DNA of 64,000 bases from assembly GCA_013361525.1 (NCBI GenBank), contig JABFXY010000025.1, positions 1-64,000 of the forward strand, written 5' to 3'. A program made the translations under genes and the position numbers. The DNA is from Polyangiaceae bacterium (lineage in GTDB: Bacteria; Myxococcota_A; Polyangia; Polyangiales; Polyangiaceae). Below, piece by piece: positions 32,418 through 41,801 of this stretch (position 1 is its first letter; each line of letters starts with the position of its first letter). The notes below the pieces were generated by a model. It had not been told where the DNA came from and searched no databases. It was given only the letters and a program-made list of their open reading frames with translations.

Positions 32418-33725
32418 CTACTCGAGGAGCTGGTGGTTCGGTTCACGGGCGACAAGCGCGGCTTCGCACGCGCACCGTCCAGCGTCGAGGCCGGAACGCA
32501 TCGCCGTCAGGACCGTGCGCCTGTGCCCGAAGGTCACGTCGCCCCCCGCGAAGACGCGCGGTGCTGCTCGACCCGACGCGTCGACGAGGACGCCGGCGCG
32601 CTCGATCGCGCCTTCACGAGAGCCGAAAGGCCATGCTCGCTCGTCGAGGACCGGTCCGTGCGTCGACGACGAGGGCCCCACGTCGAGCCCGAGGGAGAGG
32701 CGGACGCCGTCCACGTGCGGGACCAGCCGGAGCGCGCTCGTGATGCGCTTCGCTCCCTCGGCGGGCGCTGCGTGGTCCGGCGGCTCGTAACGAACACCCC
32801 CGCCCAGGACACCGCCGGTGGCGACTACCACGACGTCGCAGGTGATCGTGCGGCCTTCGCCGAGCGAGACGACGCAGCCGTGTCGATCGCTCGCCGGGCC
32901 GGAGACGTTCTCGGCCCAGCCCGAAACGGTGCGGATCCCGATGCGGTCGAAGAACGCGTCGCGCGCAGCCTCGTACCGTTGGCCGGCCGTCCCGGAGGCT
33001 GCAGCGAGCGCCTCGCCGGTGGGTACGCCGAGCCGCGCCGAGAGCTCGGCCGCGCGCGACCTCGATGCACCGAGCCACGGACCGAGCAGGATCGCGACGC
33101 GATCTTTGCCTCTGCGCGCCACCTCGGGGCCAAGGTTCTTCGCGAGCCACTCGAGGCGCGCGGGGTCGTCGTGGCGGGCGGCGAGGTCTGCGTCGACGAT
33201 GTCGCGCTCCTCGTCGAAGCGGAGCACCGGGGCTGAAATCGCCTCGAACGATGCGGGCCGGTCGCTCGCGGGCGCGGAGGCTGCTCCGAGGCATCGCACG
33301 ATGGAATCGGCGTCCCAACCGCTGCGATCGGCACGCGGGACGAGCACGGTTCTGCCTTCGGCGCGACGCAGATCGAGGAGCGCGGCGTCGTGGGCGCGCG
33401 CGGTTCGTGCGATGCCCGCCGTGGTCGCGACGATCGGCAGAGGGGCACCCGCGGCGGGCATTACCCAAAGACCGAGGTCGCGACAGAGGGACTCGACGTC
33501 GGCGTCGATCGCACTGGCCGTCGGCTCGGTGCCGAGGCGTGCGGCGGCGCGCTGGACCTCGTCCCAAAGATCATCGTCGGCGGCTCCGGCATAGAGCGCC
33601 GATGCGCCGGCGCCGCCGCGAACGATGGTCACCGTCGCGCCGCGATCATGTGCGGCGTGTGCAGCGGAGAGCCCCGCGAAACCTGATCCGATGACGACGA
33701 CGTGCAAATTGCTCACGGCGCTCAT
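32418..33725 (-). CDS. glpB: GlpB-like FAD-dependent glycerol-3-phosphate dehydrogenase subunit
   Basis: 435 residues. FAD-binding GxGxxG at the N-terminus (VVVIGSGFAGLSAAHAAHDRG), a second nucleotide-contact strand (CDVVVVATGGVLGGG) and the C-terminal FAD motif (PRVFAGGDVTFGHRR) are clear. It resembles GlpB of the anaerobic GlpABC complex, which passes electrons from glycerol 3-phosphate to quinone. The ATG overlaps the GlpA-like gene stop (ATGA at 33722-33725), so the pair is co-translated. No glpC (Fe-S membrane anchor) is found next to it; a beta-propeller lipoprotein gene follows instead. Confidence 0.75.
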   Translation of the reverse strand: MSAVSNLHVVVIGSGFAGLSAAHAAHDRGATVTIVRGGAGASALYAGAADDDLWDEVQRAAARLGTEPTASAIDADVESLCRDLGLWVMPAAGAPLPIVATTAGIARTARAHDAALLDLRRAEGRTVLVPRADRSGWDADSIVRCLGAASAPASDRPASFEAISAPVLRFDEERDIVDADLAARHDDPARLEWLAKNLGPEVARRGKDRVAILLGPWLGASRSRAAELSARLGVPTGEALAAASGTAGQRYEAARDAFFDRIGIRTVSGWAENVSGPASDRHGCVVSLGEGRTITCDVVVVATGGVLGGGVRYEPPDHAAPAEGAKRITSALRLVPHVDGVRLSLGLDVGPSSSTHGPVLDERAWPFGSREGAIERAGVLVDASGRAAPRVFAGGDVTFGHRRTVLTAMRSGLDAGRCACEAALVAREPNHQLLE

Positions 33726-35449
33726 CGAGGCTCCGATTCCGACTGGGAGTCGAGGTTCGCGTCCACGACACCGAGCTCGGCCCTGGCGGTTGCGATCGCG
33801 AGCGCTTCTTGGCGAGCTTGATCGGGGCCGAGCGCGACGACCCGTGTCCGGGCGCGTCGCAGCAAAAACCGGAGCGCCATCTCGCGCCCATATCGGGGCG
33901 GTAGATCCCGCTCTTCTGCGACGATTTGTCCGCAGCGCGCGGCGCAGCGCATGCCGCCGCATGCGCCGAGGCCGAGGCGTGTTCTGCGCGACACGTCGTC
34001 GATGCTGCGGGCCATCTCCTCTTTCACCGCGTGACGCACCTCCGCCTCGAGGACGGGCTCACACGGGCAGACCACCGACGCCTCACGAGGCCGCTCGCGG
34101 ATGCGCTCTTCGATGCGCTCCGCGCGCGATCCGTGGCGGTAGACGAGGCGCCGCGCGGCGACAGCGTCGATCTCGAGCCGAGCCGAGAGCTCGAACGGAT
34201 CGACCGTCACGTCCCCGCCGGGCAAAAACGTCTTGTGTGTCGCGCACGTCGCGCCGAGACGGAAGCGCTTCGCGAGCACGTCGGTCATCTCTTCGGCGAA
34301 GAGCCTGTAGCTCGCGAGCTTGCCGCCGATCATCGAATAGAGTCCCGGTGCGCCGTCGGCCGTGTGGTCGACGACGCGGTGGTCGCGGCTCAACGCGTCT
34401 TCGAGGCGACCGTAGGCGAACAGCGTCGGCCGCACGCCCGCGTAGGTGTGAATCGCGCGCCCGGCCTGGATGGCGGGGAACACGCGCGCGATGCCCTGCA
34501 CGAGGTAGCGGACCTCTTCGCTGGTCGCGGTGACCTCGTCGAGGTCGCCATAGAAGTCGTCGTCGGTCGTGCCGACGATCGTCATGTTTTGCCAGGGCTC
34601 GATGAAGATCTGCCGACCGTCGATCGAGCTCGCCCCAATCGCGTAGTTCGTGAGGCGCCTGTCGAAGGCGACGTGAATGCCTTTGCCGGGACGGACCCTC
34701 GCGCGCTTCGCCTCGAGGCCGCCGAGGGACGCCGTGATCGGCGCCCACGCGCCGGTCGCGTTCACGACGGCGCTGGTCGTCATCCGCCCCGTCTTGCCAT
34801 TGCGGAGATCGCGCCACCGGACGGCCACGACGTCGCCCGTCTCCGGCCGGCGCTCGATCGCATCGATGGTCGTGCCGATGAAAATCTTGGCGCCGCGCTC
34901 GCGTGCATCGAGCGCGTTCGCCGTGCAGAGGCGGGCCCCGTCGATGCCCCACTCGTCGAAGGAAATGCCGCCCGCCATGTCGCCGCGGAGGCCCGGCTCG
35001 AGCTGGTGGAGCTCATCGGGCGTGAGGCGAGCGTGCGGCTTTCCGCGCTTGAGCGGCTGATACTCGTCGTACGCCTGGAAGAAGGCGTCCATCAACGTGA
35101 GCATCACCTTCGCGCGCGCCGATCGCTCGACCGGCATCAGGAACGGAATGCGAAACAACAGGTGCGGCGCGATCGCCTGGATGTGCCCCGAGTCGGTGCA
35201 GCTCGTCTCGGTGACCGCGGGGTCGTACGTGAGGTAGCGCGGTCCGCCGTGGATCATCCCGCTCGAGTTGCCGCTGGCGCCGAACGCGAGATCGTTGCGC
35301 TCGAACAGCGCGACCTTGAGCCCGCGCATCGCGGCGTCGCGGGCGACACCGGAGCCGTTCACCCCGCCGCCGATCACGACGACGTCGACGTCCGCTGCGC
35401 CGCGCGGCGCCGATCGAGAGCTTGGAGGAGGCGGCGTACCGTCGGCCAC
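33722..35449 (-). CDS. glpA: GlpA-like glycerol-3-phosphate dehydrogenase, FAD and [2Fe-2S] domains
   Basis: 575 residues from a GTG. N-terminal FAD fold (VVVIGGGVNGSGVARDAAMRG, FGASGNSSGMIHGGPRYL) and a DAO-type core with GARLCTANALDARERGA and PLYSMIGGKL-like motifs (GLYSMIGGKLASYR). The C-terminal BFD-like domain carries cysteines for a [2Fe-2S] cluster (VVCPCEP ... GACGGMRCAARC), which marks GlpA rather than GlpD. It oxidises glycerol 3-phosphate to dihydroxyacetone phosphate at the membrane. Gene order is glpA then glpB. The last 90 residues (from RYGREMALRFL) are a poorly conserved tail. Confidence 0.85.
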   Translation of the reverse strand: MADGTPPPPSSRSAPRGAADVDVVVIGGGVNGSGVARDAAMRGLKVALFERNDLAFGASGNSSGMIHGGPRYLTYDPAVTETSCTDSGHIQAIAPHLLFRIPFLMPVERSARAKVMLTLMDAFFQAYDEYQPLKRGKPHARLTPDELHQLEPGLRGDMAGGISFDEWGIDGARLCTANALDARERGAKIFIGTTIDAIERRPETGDVVAVRWRDLRNGKTGRMTTSAVVNATGAWAPITASLGGLEAKRARVRPGKGIHVAFDRRLTNYAIGASSIDGRQIFIEPWQNMTIVGTTDDDFYGDLDEVTATSEEVRYLVQGIARVFPAIQAGRAIHTYAGVRPTLFAYGRLEDALSRDHRVVDHTADGAPGLYSMIGGKLASYRLFAEEMTDVLAKRFRLGATCATHKTFLPGGDVTVDPFELSARLEIDAVAARRLVYRHGSRAERIEERIRERPREASVVCPCEPVLEAEVRHAVKEEMARSIDDVSRRTRLGLGACGGMRCAARCGQIVAEERDLPPRYGREMALRFLLRRARTRVVALGPDQARQEALAIATARAELGVVDANLDSQSESEPR

Positions 35450-35560
35450 GAGTTCCGAAGGTGTATAGGCCCGAAGACGCAGTGCGTCGAGGGGAAGGCA
35501 TGCGCGCGGCGGGCAGCGGTCCCGTGCATGCGTGACCGTTCTGCGCGTTGAGGCAGCTTG

Positions 35561-36523
35561 CTACTTCTTCAGCAGCGGTATGAAGTCGTCGTCGCCGCGT
35601 CGAACCGCAATGTCGAGCGGCGTCTCGCCGTCGTCGTTCTTCACGGTTCGCGAAGCTCCCCGTCGGAGCAAGGCCTTGATGGAAGCGGGCGACGTCATGA
35701 GCACCGCCTGGTGCAGCGGCGTGTTGCCTTCGCCGTCCTTCGTATCGATCCGCGCGCCGCGCGCGAGGAGCAGCTCGACGAGCGGCGCCTGCTCTTGGAC
35801 CTTCGACGTCGCGTAGGGGGCGTCGGTGCTGGAGATGGGATAGATTTCGATGCGCGTCGGGGCGTTCGAGAAGATCGCCCAATGAAGGACGGTCATACCC
35901 GAGGAAGTCTTCGCCTCGAGCTTGGCGCCCGCGTCGAGGAGCGCGCGCACCGCCTCGACCTTTCCCTCGGCGGCGGCCGTATGCAGCGGCGTGAAGCCGT
36001 CGTCGTCGGCCTTGTCGACCGACGCGCCCGCCTTCACGAGCACCTTGATCGCGTCGACTTGATCGAACTTCGCCGCGGTGTGGAGCGCCGTCGAGCCGAA
36101 CTTCGTCTCCGCGTTCACGTCGACGCCGCGCTGAATCAACGTCGAGAGCATCTCCATCATCCCCTCGCGCGCCGCGAGCTGCAGCTCGTCTCCCGTCAGC
36201 TTCGTGCCGGCGTAGAGCAGAACGAGGGCGACGTCCTCGTGTCCGTTGTCGAGCGCGCCGATCAAGGCGGTGCCATCGGGCAGCGCCCACGCATCGATGT
36301 CGGCCCCATTGCGAAGGAGCTCCTTCACAGCCTGGAGATCGCCGTTTTCGGCGGCCTCGTGCAATGGCGTCTTCGCCGTCGCGTCGACGCTCGGGCCGGC
36401 TGGCGTCGGCGCCGGCGCCGGCGGAGGCTCCGCGGCGCGACCAACTGCCGAAGGGCGCTCCGCGCACGCTGTGAGGAGCAGCGCCAGCGCACCGGCAGAT
36501 ACCGCGGAGCCACGAAGCCTCAT
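35561..36523 (-). CDS. Ankyrin-repeat lipoprotein
   Basis: 320 residues. The signal peptide ends in LLTAC (MRLRGSAVSAGALALLLTAC), so the protein is lipid-anchored. After a Pro/Ala linker come about six to eight ankyrin repeats (TPLHEAAENGDLQAVKELL, TALHTAAKFDQVDAIKVL, TPLHTAAAEGKVEAVRALL, VLHWAIFSN, NTPLHQAVLMTSPASIKALL, ETPLDIAVRRGDDDFIPLL). Such proteins bind partners in the periplasm. The ATG at 36523 is used because the signal begins there; the frame is open upstream only as shadow. It starts 111 bases beyond the glpA start codon on the same strand. Confidence 0.85.
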   Translation of the reverse strand: MRLRGSAVSAGALALLLTACAERPSAVGRAAEPPPAPAPTPAGPSVDATAKTPLHEAAENGDLQAVKELLRNGADIDAWALPDGTALIGALDNGHEDVALVLLYAGTKLTGDELQLAAREGMMEMLSTLIQRGVDVNAETKFGSTALHTAAKFDQVDAIKVLVKAGASVDKADDDGFTPLHTAAAEGKVEAVRALLDAGAKLEAKTSSGMTVLHWAIFSNAPTRIEIYPISSTDAPYATSKVQEQAPLVELLLARGARIDTKDGEGNTPLHQAVLMTSPASIKALLRRGASRTVKNDDGETPLDIAVRRGDDDFIPLLKK

Positions 36524-36566
36524 GCGTTCCCCGAGGCCGAGCCTATCAGCATGCGGCCCCCGCCCT

Positions 36567-37277
36567 TTACGGCTCGCTGCGAAGCGCCCACCAGAGACGC
36601 CCGACGCGGCTGAGGACGCCGGGGACGCGGCTGACGAGGTTGATGGTCGGCGTCCGCTTTTCGAGCACGCGCACCGGGATCTCGACGATGCGAACGTCGG
36701 CACGCTGCGCCCGAAGCACGAGCTCGCTCGCGAAGACGTCCTTGTCGACGATGCACGCGCGCACGACCGGCAGGAGCCTCTCGCGCTTCATGGCCTTGAG
36801 GCCGTGTGTATCCGTCCCTCGGAAGCCGAGGCCGACACGCAACATCGAGCTGTAGAGGAGGCTCGCCGCGTGACGTGTCTTCGGCCGGACGTCCTCCGCG
36901 TCCGGCAACAGCTTGGATCCGATGACGAGGTCGGCCTGGTCCGCGTCGAGGATCTGGAGGGCGCGCTTGTGGAAGTCGACGTCACAAAGATCGATCTCTT
37001 CGCAGATCACGATCTCGCCGCGGGCGCGCTCGATGCCCTCGCGGAGCGCGGCGCCGTAGTTCGGCTCGGGGACGGAGAGGTAACGGACCTCGCGGTACTT
37101 CGCGGCCAGTTTGTCGGCGACCCGCAGCGTGCCGTCGCGAGATCCGTTTTCGGCGAGCACGATCTCGTAGTCGAGCTCCAGCGGGGCGAGGTTCTCGTGG
37201 AGCTCCACGATCGCCGCGTGAAGGATCGGCTCCTCGTTGAAGATCGGAATGACGAAGCTGACGCGCGGTGAGGTCAC
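36567..37277 (-). CDS. Family 2 glycosyltransferase
   Basis: 236 residues from a GTG. GT-A fold: VSFVIPIFNEEPILHAAI, the nucleotide-binding AENGSRDGTLRVAD, and YGAALREGIERARGEIVI, with EEIDLCD in place of the usual DxD. There are no membrane helices, so it is a dolichyl-phosphate-mannose-synthase-like cytoplasmic transferase. The GTG overlaps the stop of the flavoprotein gene (GTGA at 37274-37277), giving a three-gene operon with it and a beta-propeller lipoprotein gene. A function in surface polysaccharide synthesis is likely. Confidence 0.85.
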   Translation of the reverse strand: MTSPRVSFVIPIFNEEPILHAAIVELHENLAPLELDYEIVLAENGSRDGTLRVADKLAAKYREVRYLSVPEPNYGAALREGIERARGEIVICEEIDLCDVDFHKRALQILDADQADLVIGSKLLPDAEDVRPKTRHAASLLYSSMLRVGLGFRGTDTHGLKAMKRERLLPVVRACIVDKDVFASELVLRAQRADVRIVEIPVRVLEKRTPTINLVSRVPGVLSRVGRLWWALRSEP

Positions 37278-38566
37278 GATGTTTCCTCCGCAGCGCGGAT
37301 GCCGGCGAGGAGCGCATCCTCCATCGACGCGTATTCCCAGGCCCCATATCGCCCGACGCTGGCGATGCGGTTTTCGCGCAAGAACGGAAGGATCGTGTCG
37401 AGCGCGCGCTGCCGATCGTGATCGTAAATCACGTACGCGGGGTCGATTCGCCGGAGGCGTGCGAAGCGGATGGCCTCGGGTGCGCGAATGAAGCCCATCT
37501 CGACGAGGTCGTCCGCAATCGTCGGTAGGAGCGTTTTGACGTCGACCTCGTCGCGAATGGATAGCTCGACGTAGAGCGACCCTTTGCCCGGCGGGGCGAG
37601 GGCGGCCGAGAAATTGGAGTAGGAGCCGACGCGGTAGAAACAGAAGCGCGGCTCGGGCACGTACACCCAATGCCACGGCCGCTCGCAAGGTGTATTGAGC
37701 GCGACGTCGAGGTATTGGAGCGCCGTCGCACGAAGCCGCTTTCGGGCCTCGCGGATCTCGTTGGGGGGATCGGCCAAGAGGTCGACCAGGCGCGTCAGCG
37801 GGAGGCTCGAAATCAAATGGCGATAGCGGATCTCCTCGTCGCGCGTGCAGACCCGGCCTGTTCGCCAGTCGATGGACACGATGTCGATACCCCGGTCGAC
37901 GGGTGTCGCCCGCTCCGCCATTGCGCGAACGAGCTCGCCCATGCCGAGACGCGGATAGAGGAACCTCGCGTTGTACCCGAGCTCGGGCGCTTTGACGCCG
38001 AAGGCGCCGCGGAGCACGTCGTCGAGCGACGGCCGAGGCACGAAACGATCACACCATGCAGGCGAGACGTCGCGCGGGTGAACGCCCCACAACTTTTCGT
38101 TGTAGGGGATCATGAACGCGCGGCTAATCGTCTCTCCGAAATGACGGAGACAATATTCTTCGAAGTTGTCGACTCGGTGCGGGCTCGTGTCGTAGTGCGC
38201 GCGAACGAAGTCTCGGACACAGGCATAAGCGACCTCGCTCGGTAGCCCGTGGACGTTCGCCTGAAAGGGGTATTTCGTGACGACGCCGTGCGAATACACC
38301 ACCGCGTTGCGATCGATCTCGAGCCAGGCGGGCGGCTCGAGGAGATCGAGGGCGAGCTTGCGCAACGCGGGATCGCGAAGGTGCAAAAGGTGCCCGGTGT
38401 GGTCGAATCGATAGCCGGCTTCTTCGGTCGTCGACGCGAGGCCGCCGAGCGACGATGCCTTCTCGAGCACTCGATGTGGTGTCCCCGTCTTGCGCAGGTG
38501 CATGGACGCGCTGAGCCCGGTCAGCCCCGCGCCGAGCACGACGACGGACGTGGCCGCCTCGCTCAC
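37274..38566 (-). CDS. UDP-galactopyranose mutase/protoporphyrinogen oxidase-like flavoprotein
   Basis: 430 residues. N-terminal FAD motif VVVLGAGLTGLSASMHL, then LEKASSLGGLASTTEEAGYRFDHTGHLL, which is typical of the amine oxidase/UGM superfamily, and a C-terminal SVGRYGAWEYASMEDALLAG segment that contacts FAD. YNEKLWGVHPRDVSPAW is a conserved feature of UGM-like sugar enzymes. Placed next to a glycosyltransferase, a role in making an unusual sugar donor is more likely than porphyrin oxidation. It overlaps both neighbours by 4 bases. Confidence 0.75.
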   Translation of the reverse strand: MSEAATSVVVLGAGLTGLSASMHLRKTGTPHRVLEKASSLGGLASTTEEAGYRFDHTGHLLHLRDPALRKLALDLLEPPAWLEIDRNAVVYSHGVVTKYPFQANVHGLPSEVAYACVRDFVRAHYDTSPHRVDNFEEYCLRHFGETISRAFMIPYNEKLWGVHPRDVSPAWCDRFVPRPSLDDVLRGAFGVKAPELGYNARFLYPRLGMGELVRAMAERATPVDRGIDIVSIDWRTGRVCTRDEEIRYRHLISSLPLTRLVDLLADPPNEIREARKRLRATALQYLDVALNTPCERPWHWVYVPEPRFCFYRVGSYSNFSAALAPPGKGSLYVELSIRDEVDVKTLLPTIADDLVEMGFIRAPEAIRFARLRRIDPAYVIYDHDRQRALDTILPFLRENRIASVGRYGAWEYASMEDALLAGIRAAEETS

Positions 38567-39636
38567 GCGTCGATGTCCTCGCGCCAGACCACGGTGCCCT
38601 TCACGAGATCGAGCGCGCTGACGTCGTCATCCGTTCGAACGAAGAGCTTGCCGTCGCCGATCACAATCCGCACACCCGCTTTTGGATCGCCGTCGAGCTT
38701 CACGTCGTAGCGAACGCGGCCGCTCTCGCCGTCGAGCACCCGAAGCCCGTAACCGGTCGCGACGACGACCGCTCCTCCGCCTGCGACCAGCGGGCCGCGC
38801 GGCTCCGACGTCCACAACGAGTCTCCTTCGAGGCTCGTGGCGGTGATGCCTCGGTCGGTCGCGACGTAGATGCGACCCTCGTCGATCCCGATGGGTGAAA
38901 AGCCCCACCGCGGCGCGTGGACGGCCCCCGCGATCGGGCGGGACCACACCGTCTCGCCGGTGGACAGGCGGAAGAGCTCGACTGCGCTCGTGGCGATGCG
39001 AGCGCCGTATTTGGTGTCGGTCGCGACGAGGCCGCTGCACGTGCCGACTTTCCAATAAACGCCGGTCGTTTTGGGGTCGACGGCCGCCTGCCGCCCGTCG
39101 TGATCGCAAACGAGGATCATGTCGGGGCGCGGCGTGAGCACGATGTTCGGGTACTCGACGACGATCGCCATGTCCTCGCGCTTCAATAACTGCCGACCCG
39201 CGACGACGTATCCCTCGCTCGCGGCGGTGACACGCTCGGTCACGTTGTTGCCCGTGACCCAGCCGACGTTCTCCCGAGGCCGGAAAACGCCGAGCGACGA
39301 GGGGCCACCTTCGTACGCCGTATTGTTTCCGTACACGACGTCACCCACGACCCAGGCATTGCGCAGGATGGGCTTGATCGCCACCTCGGACTGGGTGTGC
39401 CCATCCCCGGCCGACAGGCGCAGCGCAGCTCGCTCGTCCGCGCTGTAGAACGCGAGCTCGGCGCCTTCGAGCCGCAGGGGCGACACCTCGGGGACCGGCA
39501 CGGTGGTTCCTGCGCAGCCGGCCGTACATGTCGCAACGACGGCACAGAGCGTCCTCGCGAGCCACGCCGCGCGGGGTTCGAATCGAGGGACGCTGATGGA
39601 GGACGCCACGACCGCTGAGGGCCACGAACCTATCAC
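38563..39636 (-). CDS. Beta-propeller (PQQ-like) lipoprotein, second copy type
   Basis: 357 residues. A signal segment ends in TAGC (VVATCTAGC), suggesting a lipoprotein. The body has propeller blades (RLSTGETVWSRPIAGAVHAP, GRIYVATDRGITATSLEGDSLW, GYGLRVLDGESGRVRY, DVSALDLVKGTVVW). It is related in plan to the 31364 product. The start is a GTG at 39636; a shorter start cannot be excluded. It heads the operon with the UGM-like flavoprotein and glycosyltransferase and is divergent from the aconitase-family gene. Confidence 0.7.
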   Translation of the reverse strand: MIGSWPSAVVASSISVPRFEPRAAWLARTLCAVVATCTAGCAGTTVPVPEVSPLRLEGAELAFYSADERAALRLSAGDGHTQSEVAIKPILRNAWVVGDVVYGNNTAYEGGPSSLGVFRPRENVGWVTGNNVTERVTAASEGYVVAGRQLLKREDMAIVVEYPNIVLTPRPDMILVCDHDGRQAAVDPKTTGVYWKVGTCSGLVATDTKYGARIATSAVELFRLSTGETVWSRPIAGAVHAPRWGFSPIGIDEGRIYVATDRGITATSLEGDSLWTSEPRGPLVAGGGAVVVATGYGLRVLDGESGRVRYDVKLDGDPKAGVRIVIGDGKLFVRTDDDVSALDLVKGTVVWREDIDA

Positions 39637-39736
39637 GCGATCCGAGGGGCCGATCTAGCGCGGTGCACCATTCGAGCGTGCGCGCAGACACCTTGGCGGT
39701 AGCTCGCTCCCACGCTACGAGCACGGGGAGACCTCG

Positions 39737-41752
39737 ATGAAACGCACCTCCGTCAAGCTCTTGGGTGACCGCGAGTCGGGCGCGAAGCTCGGACGCGTGC
39801 TGTATCTGACGGCCGATCCGGCGCTGCTGAAGAAGCAGCTCGACGGAATCGATCTCGACGAAGCCGAGCTTCGAGGGATCGACGACGGCACGATACCGCT
39901 CGTCGACAACATCTCGACCGACGAGCTCACGCCGGGTTGGGTTTGTTACTACTACGACGAGACGCTCGCTCGGTATTGCCTCGTCGGCTTGCGCGGCAAC
40001 GTCGTCGAACGCGACGCGATCAAGAACGGAGGCTTCTCCGTCATCGTGAGCGGCCGTTCGAAGGGATGCGGCTCGTCGCGCGAGACCGCTCCTTACTCGG
40101 AGCGCGAGAGCGGCATCCAGCTCGTCGTCGCGAAGAGCATCGAGAAGATCTACGGCCAGAACTGCCAGAACATCGGCCTTCTCACGACGACCGACGAGAC
40201 GATCCTTCCGCGCCTCCTCGCCGGCGAAGAGATCTCGATCGAGGAGTTCGTGCGCGGGCTCGACGGCATCAGCGCCGACGTCGTCCGCCACGGCGGCCTC
40301 TTCGCGTACAACGAGGCGCGGCTGCGCGGCGACATCCACCCGCCCGCGGTGACGACGGCCCCGCGTCCGATGACCCTCGCGGAGAAGATCATCGCGTCCC
40401 GCGCGGTCGTCGACGCGAAGACCGGCAAGATCGGCGTCCCCGCCGTGCAGCCCGGGGACGCGCTCTTCGTGCGGACCGACGTGCGTTTCTCCCACGAGTA
40501 CGTCACGCCGATGGCCGAGTCGCTCTTCGTCGCCGCGCTCGGCAAAGACGCGAAGGTCACCGATCCTTCGAGCGTGTGGGCCTTCCGCGATCACCTCACG
40601 TTCCTCGATCGGGTGATGTCCGAGGCGCACGTGAAGATGGGCCTCAAGGATCAGGCGCGGAAGCTCGCCGTGGTTCAAGAGGACTTCACCCGTCGCCACG
40701 GTATCGCGCTCTTCGGCGAGGTGGAGAAGAACGGTCGCTCCGTAGGCAGCGACGCCATCTGCCACAACAAGGTCATCGAAGCGATCGCGCTTCCGGGCCA
40801 GGTCGTCGCCGGCACCGACTCGCACACGTGCATGGCGGGTGTCCTCGGCTGCTTCGCCTTCGGCGTCGGCTCGACCGACATGGCGAACGCGTGGCTCACG
40901 AAGGACGTTCGCGTCGCCGTGCCGCAATCGGTTCGGTTCAACCTGCACGGCAAGCTGAAGCCCGGCGTCGCGGCGAAAGACGTCATGCTGCACCTCTTGT
41001 CGCAGCCGTTCTGGAAGGGCGGCGACGGCATCGGGAAGGTGCTCGAGTTCGCGGGCGAAGGCGTGCGCGCGATGGGCATCGACGAGCGCGCGACGCTCAC
41101 CAACATGGCGGTCGAGGCCGGCGGCTTCACCGGCATCATCGAGGCCGACGAGGTCATCGTGGAGTACCTCGCCCGGCAGCGATCGATGAGCCCCGACGCG
41201 GTTCGCGCGCTGATCGTCCGGGCCGACGAGGGCGCGCAATACTTCGCGACCTTCGACTACGACCTCGGCGATATCGAGCCGATGGTGGCGCTCCCCGGCG
41301 ACCCCAGGAACGGCGTGCCCCTCGCCGAGCTCGAGAAGCAAAAGGGCGAAGTGAAGATCGACATCGCCTACGGCGGCTCGTGCACCGGCGGAAAGAAGGC
41401 GGACATGGATATGTACGCCGAGGTCTTGAAGCGAGCCGTCGAGCGGGGGCAGCGCGTCGCCGACGGCGTGCACCTCTACATCCAGTTCGGCTCGCAGGAG
41501 ATCCGCAAATACGCCGAGGAGAAGGGCTACATCGACGTCTTCGAGAAGGCGGGCGCGGAGCTCGTCGAGCCGTCGTGCGGCGCGTGCATCAAGGCTGGGC
41601 CGGGCGTGTCGTTCACGAAGGACGAGGTCACCGTCAGCGCGATCAACCGCAACTTCCCGGGCCGAAGCGGGCCGGGCCAGGTGTATCTCGCGAGCCCGTT
41701 GGTCGTTGCAGCGAGCGCCATCGCGGGGAAGATCGTCGCGCCGGCGTCTTAG
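39737..41752 (+). CDS. Aconitase-family dehydratase with LeuD domain fused before LeuC domain
   Basis: 671 residues. The first about 205 residues are the swivel (LeuD/aconitase C-terminal) domain, with NISTDELTPGW and SGRSKGCGSSRETAP. Residues about 212-671 are the large LeuC-like domain with GTDSHTCMAGVLGC and PSCGACIKAGPG, the cysteines for a [4Fe-4S] cluster, and NFPGRSGPGQVYLASP. This order, swivel first, is opposite to AcnA and to the usual LeuC + LeuD pair. The likely reaction is isopropylmalate or a related hydroxy-acid dehydration; aconitase or homoaconitase activity is possible. GGGGAG six bases before the ATG supports the start. Its 3' end is duplicated 850 bases downstream. Confidence 0.85.
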   Translation: MKRTSVKLLGDRESGAKLGRVLYLTADPALLKKQLDGIDLDEAELRGIDDGTIPLVDNISTDELTPGWVCYYYDETLARYCLVGLRGNVVERDAIKNGGFSVIVSGRSKGCGSSRETAPYSERESGIQLVVAKSIEKIYGQNCQNIGLLTTTDETILPRLLAGEEISIEEFVRGLDGISADVVRHGGLFAYNEARLRGDIHPPAVTTAPRPMTLAEKIIASRAVVDAKTGKIGVPAVQPGDALFVRTDVRFSHEYVTPMAESLFVAALGKDAKVTDPSSVWAFRDHLTFLDRVMSEAHVKMGLKDQARKLAVVQEDFTRRHGIALFGEVEKNGRSVGSDAICHNKVIEAIALPGQVVAGTDSHTCMAGVLGCFAFGVGSTDMANAWLTKDVRVAVPQSVRFNLHGKLKPGVAAKDVMLHLLSQPFWKGGDGIGKVLEFAGEGVRAMGIDERATLTNMAVEAGGFTGIIEADEVIVEYLARQRSMSPDAVRALIVRADEGAQYFATFDYDLGDIEPMVALPGDPRNGVPLAELEKQKGEVKIDIAYGGSCTGGKKADMDMYAEVLKRAVERGQRVADGVHLYIQFGSQEIRKYAEEKGYIDVFEKAGAELVEPSCGACIKAGPGVSFTKDEVTVSAINRNFPGRSGPGQVYLASPLVVAASAIAGKIVAPAS

Positions 41753-41765
41753 GTGTCCGAGCCAG

Positions 41766-41790
41766 GTGACCGAGCCTGAAGCTCGGTCAC
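41766..41790 (+). terminator. Terminator-like hairpin after the aconitase-family gene
   Basis: A perfect 10-bp stem, GTGACCGAGC and GCTCGGTCAC, with a CTGAA loop, 13 bases after the stop codon. A decayed copy with two mismatches lies at 42614-42638. Confidence 0.6.
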
Positions 41791-41801
41791 GCTAGGGCGC
41801 G

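Noticed and set aside
39341-41473. 710-codon open frame on the - strand
   Set aside because: It is antisense to the LeuD-LeuC gene, which has all catalytic motifs; the frame is a GC-skew shadow.
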